The notes below the pieces were generated by a model. That model made no database searches, had not been told where the DNA came from, and saw only the letters and a list, made by a program, of their open reading frames with translations. Positions 22,901-31,998 of a stretch of 31,998 nt of DNA are shown here, in pieces (the first letter of the stretch is position 1; every line of letters starts with the position of its first letter). Origin of the DNA: Haplomitrium mnioides. Taxonomy: Eukaryota; Marchantiophyta; Haplomitriopsida; Calobryales. The DNA lies in the NCBI GenBank assembly GCA_049999725.1, contig JBNGIS010020737.1, positions 82,379 through 114,376 of the forward strand, given 5' to 3'. The translations under genes were made by a program, and so were the position numbers.

Positions 22901-25900
22901 TGTCAACTCTCAAGCATCAGCTTGCGACATCATTCCTTTCACTTTAGTTTGATCTTGTGAAGCAGACATCCCAGAGAAAACTCTCAGAGAGGTCTGCTGA
23001 AAGGTTAGTGATTGGGGCCTTCTGCACCCTGAACATACCACATGAAGCACATCACAGGAGACTACTTGGATGCAGAACATCCGCTAAAGTCACTGAATAA
23101 TCTAGTTATGAAGTTGTGGAGAGGAAAACTAACCACAAAAACAAATAAATGGAAGCTGCAATAGTCTAGGAAAACCCTACAAACATCACAACTGCACAAA
23201 CACATAGAGTGCAGCCTCCACAATGTGGTGTCTGACACAAAGTTTCAGACTATTCAGCCCCATCATGTCCAGCAGTGACAAGCTGCCACAACTTCCTGCT
23301 GGTTTCGTCAGTTCCCAACAGCCGGTCCAGATCAATCTTCGTACTGAACTCAATACATATAGCTATGAAGTTGTGGAGAATAAAGCTAACCACAAAAACA
23401 AATACATGGAAGTTGCAACAGTCTAGGAAAAACCTACACACATCACAACTGCACAACATGTAGAGTGCAGCCTTCACCATATGGTGTCAGACACAACGTT
23501 TCAGACTAATCAGCCTCATCATGTGTAGCAGTGACAAGCTGCAACAACTTTCTGCTGGTTTTGTCAGTTCCTGATCAATCTTCGTACTTAGTTTCTGCCA
23601 CTTTCCAGTAGTAACAGGAAAACTCAGTCATGATGATGCCTAGCACTCCACCAAGAATCCAAACTGATCAAAAATCTGTCAACTCTCAAGTATCAGCTTG
23701 TGACATCATTCATTTCACTTTAGTTTGATCTTGTGAAGCAGACATCCAAGAGAAGAACTCCAGAGAGGTCTGCTGAGAGTTTAGTGATTGGGGCTTCTGC
23801 ACCCTGAAGATAGCACATGAAGCACATCACCGATGACTACTTGTATGCAGAACATTCACTAAAGTCACTGGACAATATAGCCATGAAGATGTGAAAAGCA
23901 AAATTAACCACAAAACCAAATAAATGGAAGTTGCAATAGTCTAGGAAAAGCATACACATCACAACTACGCAACACATAGAGTGCAGTCTTCACAACATGC
24001 TGTCAGACACAAGCTTTAGACCACTCAGCCTCATCATGTATAGTAGTGACAAAGCTGCCACAACTTTCTGCTGGTTTCATCAGTTCCCAACAGCAGGTCC
24101 ATATCAATCTTCCTACTGAGTTTCTGCCACTTTCCAGAAGTAACGGGAAAACTCAGTCATGATGAAGCCTAGCACTCCACCAACAATCCAAACTAATCAA
24201 AATCTGTCAACTCTCAAGCATCAGAATGCGACATCATTCCTTTCACTTTAGTTTGATCTTGTGAAGCAGACATCCCAGAGAAAACTCTTAGAGAGGTCTG
24301 TTGAAAGGTTAGTGATTGGGGCCTTCTGCACCCTGAACATACCACATGAAGCACATCACAGGAGACTACTTGGATGCAGAACATCCGCTAAAGTCACTGA
24401 ATAATCTAGTTATGAAGTTGTGGAGAGGAAAACTAACCACAAAAACAAATAAATGGAAGCTGCAATAGTCTAGGAAAACCCTACACACATCACAACTGCG
24501 CAAACACATAGAGTGCAGCCTTCACAATGTGGTGTCTGACACAAAGTTTCAGACTATTCAGCCTCATCATGTCCAGCAGTGACAAGCTGCCACAACTTCC
24601 TGCTGGTTTCATCAGTTCCCGACAGCCGGTCCAGATCAATCTTCGTACTGAGAACTCAATATATATAGCTATGAAGTTGTGGAGAATAAAGCTAACCACA
24701 AAAACAAATACATGGAAGTTGCAACAGTCTAGGAAAAACCTACACACATCGCAACTGCACAACATGTAGAGTGCAGCCTTCACCATATGGTGTCAGACAC
24801 AACGTTTCAGACTAATCAGCCTCATCATGTGTAGCAGTGACAAGATGCAACAACTTTCTGCTGGTTTTGTCAGTTCCTGATCAATCTTCGTACTTAGTTT
24901 CTGCCACTTTCCAGTAGTAACAGGAAAACTCAGTCATGATGATGCCTAGCACTCCACCAAGAATCCAAACTGATCAAAAATCTGTCAACTCTCAAGTATC
25001 AGCTTGTGACATCATTCATTTCACTTTAGTTGGATCTTGTGAAGCAGACATCCAAGAGAAGAACTCCAGAGAGGTCTGCTGAGAGTTTAGTGATTGGGGC
25101 CGTCTGCACCCTGAAGATAGCACATGAAGCACATCACTGATGACTACTTGTATGCAGAACATCCACTTAAGTCACTGGACAATATAGCCATGAAGATGTG
25201 AAAAGCAAAATTAACCACAAAACCAAATAAATGGAAGTTGCAATAGTCTAGGAAAAACATACACATCACAAATATGCAACACGTAGAGTGCAGCATTCAC
25301 AATATGCTGTCAGACACAAGCTTTAGACTACTCAGCCTCATCATGTATAGTAGTGACAAAGCTGCCACAACTTTCTGCTGGTTTCATCAGTTCCCAACAG
25401 CAGGTCCATATCAATCTTCCTACTGAGTTTCTGCCACTTTCCGGAAGTAATGGGAAAACTCAGTCATGATGAAGCCTAGCACTCCACCAACAATCCAAAC
25501 TGATCAAAATCTGTCAACTCTCAAGCATCAGCATGCGACATCGTTCATTTCACTTTAGTTTGATCTTGTGAAGCAGACATCCAAGAGAAAAACTCTCAGA
25601 GAGGTCTGCTGAACGGTCAGTTATTGGGGGCTTATGCACCCTGAACATAGCACAAGAAGCACATCACTGGCTGTATATATAGCTATGAAGATTTGGAGAG
25701 TAAAACTAACCACAAAAACAAATAAATGAAAGCTGCAATAGTCTAGGAAAAACCTACACACATCACAAATGCGCGACACGTAGAGTTCAGCCTTCACAAT
25801 GTGTTGTTGGACACAAAGTTTCAGAGTATTCAGCCTCAACATGTGTAGCAGTGACAAGCTGCCACAACTTCCTGCTGGTTATGTCAGTCTCCGACAGCAG

Positions 25901-28900
25901 GTCCAGGTCACTCTTCGTACTGAGTTTCTGCCACTTTCTGGAAGTAACGGGAAAACTCCGTCATGATGACACCTAGCACTCCACCAGGAATCTAAACTAA
26001 TCAAAGTCTGTCAACTCTCAAGCACCAGCTTGAAACATCATTCATTTCACTTTAGTTTGATCTTGTGAAGCACACATTCAAGAGAATAACTCTCAAAGAG
26101 ATCTGCTGAAAGGTTAGTGATTGGGGCCCTCTGCACCCTGAACATAGCACATGAAGCACATCACTGGTGACTACTTGGGATGCAGGACATCTGTTTAAGT
26201 CACTGAACAATAAAGTTATGAAGGTGTGGAGAGTAAAACTAAACACAAAAACAAAGAAATAGAAGCTGCAATAGTCTATGAAAGACCAACACACATCACA
26301 ACTGCGCAACATGCATTTGAATGAATACATATATAGTGTCTATGGCATGAAAGAATGCACATGTTGTCATGGTCGATTGACTGTCAACAAGGAATATGTA
26401 GCAGAGAGTTTTTATAATACAATTTTGAAGGAGTAATTAAAAAACTTACCCTTTTGACACAAGACTTGAAGTTGATTGTACAGTCTGTATCGTCTTTCCA
26501 TGTTCACAAGTAAAGCACCGGTACAGCTCAAGCTACCCACATATGGAATATTTTCATCATCAATGGAAGACCCATTGGCCAGTGCTACCAGTGCTTGTAC
26601 CAGGCAGGAACTATGGTTGAGTATGTCACCCTTTGACCCAAGAGACTCTGGTATACCACTGAATACAGTCTCCTGTGAAGTAGAGCCACTAAGATAGCAG
26701 TAGTGAATCAATTGCCAAGTAAAATCAACAAGCCTTGAGCGAAGATTTGATAATCGAGCTGTATTGGCAATGTGGTCACTATGTTCACTTCTCAAGTTCA
26801 AGCTCTTGACAGGTACAAAATCATAGAGCTGCAGGGTTGCTGGGCCAGAAGGGCCTGAGAAACACTTTTCAAGAACTGGTAGCAATGTATCATGAACAGT
26901 AGCCAAAACAGGTAGAAACAGGCCCTGGCTGGACAACCACAAAGTCCAGAACTGTAAGTTTCTGAGAAAGTGATATACAGAACAGCTCGTACTAAACTGT
27001 CAGTCTGTGAAACATAACTTTTCATTTCATTTGTTCCATGAAATTTATACTTACGACCATACTTTGGAGTTATCAAAATAGTTGCAGCTCCAGGATAAGC
27101 CTCGACAAATGCGCTCAGGGTAAGAGTAACATCCATCAAATAGTCCACCACCTGCCCACAAGCAGGTATCATTGATGTGCACATCTCCATGGTACCCAAA
27201 GTAGAGAATCAAGTTGAAAAAATAACATATGAGTGAAGGAATAAAAGCAATTTATATTAACTATACCTCTCCAAGCTCTCGAGAGTTTATACCCACGTCA
27301 GCAGCCTGCAGAGAAGGGAAAATGGTCAATCCTCACTGTTCACAAGATCTGGTGTGGCTTTGAATGCTTGCATTTGTTCCAGACATAGATCAGACAACAA
27401 AGTCTGCAGCCTACCCATACCTTCAAGGAGTCAGAACATCTTTGATGCATAGACATTATAGTTTTCAAAAGTGGCGGAACATCAGCAGCCACTTCTTTTG
27501 CAAAATTAGGATGCGACTTGAAAACATTGGTGACCTTGAAAACCACAGCACAGCTTGGTTAGAAATTCACACGCTCAAAGTGATCATTATTTATCTGAAA
27601 TGTCTTAGTGGGGTCGTTGAACGAATTTGTAGCTCATACCAGGCGACTGGTCAACTCAGAATTGTCCCGCCCATATATTGCACATATGTCCATCAATTTT
27701 GGTACATCCAACACTCTTTTCTCTTGTAGGATAGCACTGTGTTCTTTAGCAGAAAGACTCTCACTGGCTGGAGCACCTGGGTCATGGTTTGAAGACCTGG
27801 CACATGCTCTTGAGCTCAGAATAAACCCAAGGTTGCATACTTTCCAAAAAGCAAAACATGAAACACAAAAAATGCACAAGTATTTTTAAATTACATTCGA
27901 AAGAGAGTCATGAATACACGCCGGCTCAGATCTCCATCTCCTGCAACTAGTCCAACTTTTTCTCCTCCATCACTTCCAAAAGGATTGTCAAACCACCTTC
28001 GTCGAAAATGGAGGTAACTGTCCAGAAATAGGAATAAAGACTCATCGCTAATAACTGAAATGGCACATCACCTTCTCTCATTAGCATCACAGCATACAAT
28101 AGATATTTACTGATGTTGTCAAAAATAAAAAATTTCAGATAAACTTTACGAACAATACCCTAAAAAAAAGACTTCTTTAGTAATGGTGACTGCTATGGCA
28201 GTGATGCTCACATACACTCAACAAAAAGGCAAGCCGTTACCATTGCATCTAACATTTTCTGCACATGTTAATGAGCATAATCAAAAACAGTCCCCCTGCA
28301 TTACTGAGACAGTATTGTCACTGACAGATTTGGGTCCTAATTCTGCACCGTGGAAGAGATCATAAAAAGGGAGGAAGACAATATATCGATAAGTGCTGAA
28401 ATAAAGCAACACGCGTAGAGCTTATCACACAATCACAATCCACATGGAAATCCTGACCGGAGTATGACAGGCAATAAAAATGCGCATCCCGTGGATTTCG
28501 GTCAAAAAGCCTCTCAGGTGACCTAAGTGTTGTTGCTCATAAATTGGAAGATAGTCAGAATTGTGTGTCACTACACCCAACGTGACCTCCTTTAACATCT
28601 TCATTTACCAACACCAGACCAGAAATATGACAGGATTTGATCGCAGATAACACTAATCCCGCTGCTGAAACAATGATCAAAAAATGAAATCCTTCCAGGC
28701 AATAGTTTCAGGGCATGTTGGAAGTCAAGAATTGGAAAAATACAGTGACTTGGAAGACCAACTGACCTTTCTTCCAGAATTGCCGAGGTGGAAGACAGAG
28801 CAAATTACTAAGCTGCTGGTTGAGGAGGTCTGCCACCTCCTGCGTATCTGCTACATCAACCCCGCCCTCACGCTCACCCAGCCCTGCCATTACTGCATCA

Positions 28901-29295
28901 TCTTGGGGCAAGTATGGAACGAAGGAACCATCAAATTTGTTAGCAACATGCTGACCATTGTCGCGAATGGAACTGCTGGTGGTAACAAGGCTGTCGGTTC
29001 CGTGAGAGCTTGCGGTGACACTTGTCATCGCAGAAGCCGGAAAGATCCTAGGGTCTCTACTTTGATTTTTACCCAAGCTCCTGTTATTATGGCTCGTCCC
29101 GTTGTTCAAAACAGACGGGCTATGGCTAGAGAAACACCCTCGATCACCGAGGGAACGAGGGACTTCAATCTGGTTATCGCCCTTCGAACTTAAAGCAGCT
29201 GAATTAGATCCACTCTTCCCAAAGAATCCCGAGCTTCGATATCCACCATCTTTACCCTTCACTTTCTTTGACTGATCGAAATCTTGCGAATCCAT
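19902..29295 (-). CDS. ASCC2: ASCC2-like CUE-domain protein, 8 exons, 982 aa
   Basis: Homologue of activating signal cointegrator 1 complex subunit 2. In animals ASCC2 uses its CUE domain to bind K63-linked ubiquitin, recruits the ASCC3 helicase to alkylation damage and acts in the RQT complex that splits collided ribosomes (yeast Rqt3/Cue3). Exons in transcript order: 29295-28767, 28054-27895, 27796-27640, 27534-27421, 27305-27267, 27151-27051, 26928-26450, 21271-19902. All join GT-AG and in phase (2949 nt). Features: a low-complexity N terminus, the conserved start of the family domain (SFVPYLPQDDAVMAGLG, about residues 124-140), the helical ASCC2 domain (VLDVPKLMDICAIYG in exon 3; LMDVTLTLSAFVEAYPGAA in exon 6; TVHDTLLPVL in exon 7), the CUE domain at about 581-622 (ISQIKDLFPNYGDGF, ACLEVYDNDPEKVI), an acidic YEDEYDDSFD near 743 and an RG-rich, basic C terminus. 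ATG 29295 is the first in-frame Met before conserved sequence. The exon 6/7 junction was chosen by phase and homology and is the least certain. Confidence 0.92.
21912..26311. repeat. About 530-bp tandem repeat, ten copies
   Basis: Copies begin with ta(g)(t/c)(t/c)atgaag at about 21912, 22572, 23103, 23360, 23878, 24407, 24666, 25185, 25680 and 26213. Spacings are 660, 531, 257, 518, 529, 259, 519, 495 and 533 bp. The unit starts with a segment resembling the 121-bp satellite (acaaataaatggaagctgca, atagtctagg, cacatcacaac) and continues with cacaatgtggtgtcagacac, the 'actcagtcatgatgatgcct' segment and 'cactttagtttgatcttgtg'. The copies at 23103 and 24407 are truncated by the same deletion; the last copy is cut off. 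No terminal inverted repeats or coding potential seen. Confidence 0.9.
23101..25677. repeat. Higher-order repeat: two 1.3-kb trimers
   Basis: The block 23101-24404 (short, long, long monomer) is followed by 24405-25677 with the same arrangement, offset 1304 bp. The second long-monomer pair (23360 and 24666) differs at only a handful of positions over about 500 bp, whereas neighbouring monomers within a trimer differ far more. The end of the second trimer diverges and is shorter. Confidence 0.85.
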
Positions 29296-29751
29296 AACAT
29301 TCAAAAGTAACTGTGACCCACGCTTCTCGTCAAACTATCACTGAAACTATCATGTCTCTCGTCCCGTTCAACGCGTTTGTCTCTCAAGCAATCAATAAAT
29401 TGCACGGATCGCGGCCAAATCTTTCAAGAAATGTGCGGAATTAAACACTGAAATCATCCAATCTATTCCGAATCCCGCTTGCTCGATTCGATTCTAATAC
29501 GATCGCTTGCTTCTCCAAGATCAATCTGAGATCAATCCAACAAGCATACCGCAGCCCCGACCCACCACCGCACGCACACGACGAGCGGCGGGGCACAGTG
29601 GGAGCGACAAATGTCTTTATTTAACCAAGGCTTAACAGAGACTGTAATATTCTGTCAATTCTAAGCCTGGAGACCATGTTTGCCTGGCGCTCATTGTAAG
29701 AACTTGTGTGAACTATGCATACACTGTAGTTCTTGAAACTCTGGTGAGGAA
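29296..29751. promoter_or_regulatory. Divergent intergenic region, ASCC2 / PDF-PPR
   Basis: The 456 bp between the two start codons must hold both 5' untranslated regions and both promoters. A GC-rich part (about 29,540-29,600) is next to ctttatttaacc (29616-29627), which on the minus strand reads GGTTAAATAAAG and could serve as a TATA-like box for ASCC2. No specific transcription-factor site is claimed. Confidence 0.5.
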
Positions 29752-31883
29752 ATGAAACGCACGAATTCTTGGCGATGGCGATGGTTGTGGAGTTTGGAAG
29801 GTCGAACACGCAGGGGGTGCCATGTGAGTGCTTTCATTTTGGGAGATGACGCAGGTCAGAAGGATCTCTGGCACCAGTTCCTTACAGATCCTTCACAGTG
29901 GTGGGATCAGAGGACAAACAAGGTGCACATTAGTCAAGCACCATAATGGAGTTTGATGCTTTCAGTTCTCATATATAATAAGCAATTACCTTTGCTGAAC
30001 TTGATTTGAAATATGGTCCTTAGGTTAATCCCAACTATCCAGATTTCAAACACAAGAAGACCGGGGTTGCCCTCTGGATGAATGAGAGATCCAGCCCTTC
30101 TTGGTTGAAGGCAGCTCTGCCATCTATAGCCCCAAGATCTTTTGCTCGGAGTCTCTACTGTTGGAATGCTATTCTCTCAAGATATGTAAAATCTGATCGA
30201 GGGCTGGATGCACTGGAGCTTTACAACCAGATGCAAACGGCAGGGATTATGCCGGACTCGTTCACCTTTTCTAGGATCCTCAGTGCGTGCGCCAGTTTAA
30301 CAGCCTTGGAAGAAGGCCGGCGTATACACGAGCAAGTGGTTCGAATTGGTTGCGAGTCTGATGTATACGTAGGGAACGCCCTTATGCACATGTATGCAAA
30401 ATGTGACAGTATAGAGGACGCATGGAAAGTGTTCCAAAGAATGCCTACTCGTGACGTGGTCTCTTGGAATACCATTCTCGCTGGATATGTGAAATGTGAA
30501 TCTTGCCAGAAGGCTCTAGAACTATTTAGGTGGATGGAAGCAGAACGAGTGAAGCCAAGCCCTGTTACCTTTGTAACTGTCCTGAATGCTTGTGCCAGCC
30601 TGATGGCTTTGGAAGAAGGCAGGCGTATCCATGTCCAAGTCATTGACAGTGGTTGCGAGTCTGACGTGTTTGTGGGGAGTACCCTTGTCGATATGTATGG
30701 CAAATGCGGGAGCATACAGGATGCATGGAGAGTGTTCCTCAGAATGCCCACTCGTAATGTTGTTTCTTGGAGTGCCATGCTCACTGGATATGTGAGATGT
30801 GAAGAAGAGCAGCAGGCACTGAAACTGTTCAAACGTATGCAAGCAGAAGGGGTGCATCCAAACTCTGTCACCTTTGTAGCAGTGTTGAATGCATGTGCGA
30901 GTTTAATGGCACTGGACGAAGGTATGCTGGTGCATGCTCAGGTCATAGAAAGTGGTTGCGAGTCTGATGTATTTGTCGGAAATACCCTGGTGGATATGTA
31001 TGCAAAATGCGATAGAATAGAGGATTCCTGGAGAGTATTCCACAATATGCCTGCTCGTAATGTGGTTTCTTGGACTGCCATGCTTACTGGGCTTGTGAAC
31101 TGTGAAGAAGGGCAGAAGGCACTGAATGTGTTCGGATGCATGCAAACACAGGGTATGAAACCAAGCCCAGTCACCTTTGTGGCGGTGCTCAAAGCTTGTG
31201 CCAGTGTAATGGCACTGGAAGAAGGCAAGCGTGTCCACGCACAGATCATTGATAGTGGTTGTGAGTCTGATGTGTTTATTGGAAGTACCCTTGTGGATAT
31301 GTATGCTAAATGTGGTAGCATAGAGGATGCATGGAGAGTATTCCATAGAATGCCTGTTCGTGATACAGTCTCTTGGACTGCAATGCTTGGTGGGTTGGCA
31401 TTGAATGGGCATGGAAAGGAAGCTGTCCAATTATTTCAAGATATGCACCAAGCAGGTGTAAAAATGGACACCACCACATTTGTTTGTCTGCTTTCAGCCT
31501 GTAGCCATGGTGGCCTAGTAGAAGAAGGTCTGAAATACTTTGAATCCATGAGCGTAGTTTATGGCATATCACCCACAGCAGAGCATTATGCCTCTATGGT
31601 TGACCTTCTTGCCCGTGCTGGTCGTTTGGACGAGGCAGAGGGCTTGCTCAAAATGGAACCTAAAATTAGGGAGGATAGCACAGTTTTGACGGCCTTGTTG
31701 GGTGCCTGTAGAAATCATGATAATATAGAAATGGCTGAACGTTTAGCAGAAAGCCTTCTTGAATTGGCCCCTGATAATAGCTCTGGCTATATCCTGCTAT
31801 CAAATATCTATGCCGCTGCTGGCCAGTGGGATAAAAGATACAAGGTGCAAGAAATGCAGAAGGGGTGTGAAGAAACTCTCTGA
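29752..31883 (+). CDS. PDF-motif / PLS-class PPR fusion protein, 676 aa
   Basis: Exons 29752-29922 and 30024-31883; the 101-bp intron is GT-AG and in phase 0. The Arg- and Trp-rich N terminus (1 to about 30) could be an organellar targeting peptide. Residues 38-89 form a complete PDF motif, the single-stranded-nucleic-acid-binding module of OSB organellar proteins (DPSQWWDQR, NPNYPDFKHK, ALWMNERSSPSWL), split by the intron. A PLS PPR tract follows (about 101-607): four P-L-S triplets of 101 residues, then P2-L2-S2 (EHYASMVDLLARAGRLDEA) and E1/E2 motifs (YILLSNIYAAAGQWD). Plant PLS PPR proteins bind organellar RNA, mostly for C-to-U editing. The frame ends early through a frameshift, so the E+/DYW part is lost. 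An in-frame TGA at 29734 makes ATG 29752 the first usable start. No OB-fold is present. Translation from the internal Met at 30078 would give only the PPR part. Confidence 0.8.
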
Positions 31884-31998
31884 GTGCACCTGGATTGAGG
31901 TGGATTGTAATGTACATTTATTTGTTATAGATGACTGAGTTCATGCCTAAGTACATGCAATCCATGCAGAATTGTCAAGATTAGCTGTTCCAATGGAG
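31884..31998 (+). pseudogene. Out-of-frame E+/DYW remnant of the PPR gene
   Basis: In the frame one base downstream of the PPR frame, the sequence from about 31,857 reads a typical E+ start (VKKLSECTWIEVDCNVHLFV). It then meets TGA at 31936-31938 and TAA at 31948-31950, both within a segment that otherwise looks like the usual linker before DYW (VHAIHAEL). The similarity runs to the end of the window. The tail of a longer E+ or DYW-type gene has therefore been separated by a small indel near 31,855-31,865 and has decayed since. Whether a DYW deaminase lies beyond the window cannot be seen. Confidence 0.75.

Larger units (their letters stand above)
21272..26449 (-). other. ASCC2 intron 7 (5.2 kb), repeat-filled
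   Basis: Donor CAAAAGG|GTAAGT at 26449 and acceptor ATGACAG|GTTTATTG at 21272. The other six introns are 98-712 bp. About 4.4 kb of this intron is tandem repeat. Short open frames on both strands inside it are repeat by-products, not exons. Confidence 0.85.

Noticed and set aside
22459-26330. Cys/Phe-rich minus-strand frames in the ASCC2 intron, possibly exons or a small gene family
   Set aside because: Each lies at the same position of the 530-bp repeat and contains frame breaks between copies. ASCC2 exons 7 and 8 join in phase without them.
28684-29193. 169-codon plus-strand frame opposite ASCC2 exon 1
   Set aside because: Antisense to a well-supported coding exon with conserved protein sequence; no domain of its own.
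30221-31572. Long minus-strand frames opposite the PPR gene
   Set aside because: Antisense shadows of a strongly biased repetitive coding sequence; they show the same 303-bp periodicity and no recognisable domain.

Overview
This is eukaryotic nuclear DNA from a land plant. The evidence is a PLS-class pentatricopeptide-repeat (PPR) gene, a plant-type PDF (OSB-family) motif, plant-style Copia and chromodomain Gypsy retrotransposons, many GT-AG introns of about 100 bp, and AT-rich satellite DNA. The style of the PPR gene suggests a fern or other seed-free vascular plant, but that is an impression; the species cannot be fixed from the sequence.

Positions 1-16,800 are repetitive. A 52-bp tandem repeat (120-379) and a 100-N assembly gap (637-736) come first. 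A roughly 121-bp satellite follows in three blocks (about 897-1638, 8374-10747 and 15310-16482) that were once one array. Two retrotransposons split it. One is an old, degenerate Gypsy chromovirus on the minus strand (10748-15303; LTRs clearly diverged). The other is a much younger Copia element on the plus strand (1639-8373; 197-bp LTRs with 5 differences and a near-perfect 5-bp target duplication). The satellite runs out at 16483-16800 into sequence homologous to a longer repeat unit found again inside a gene intron further right. From 16,801 to about 19,560 I see no gene.

Positions 19,902-29,295 (minus strand) hold an eight-exon gene for a plant homologue of ASCC2, a CUE-domain ubiquitin-binding protein of the ASCC/RQT complex. 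I could join all exons in phase to a 982-residue product. Its last intron (about 5.2 kb) is almost filled by ten copies of a roughly 530-bp tandem repeat, including a recent three-monomer higher-order duplication of about 1.3 kb.

Head to head with it, on the plus strand (29,752-31,883), lies a two-exon gene. Its first exon and the start of its second encode a complete PDF motif of the OSB organellar single-stranded-DNA-binding family, and this runs in frame into a PLS-type PPR tract ending in E motifs. A frameshift and two stops have cut off an E+/DYW-type tail whose beginning is still readable in another frame up to the window edge. This PDF-PPR fusion is the most interesting object in the window. 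ASCC2 and the PDF-PPR gene share an intergenic stretch of only about 456 bp, probably a divergent promoter; no functional link between them is evident.
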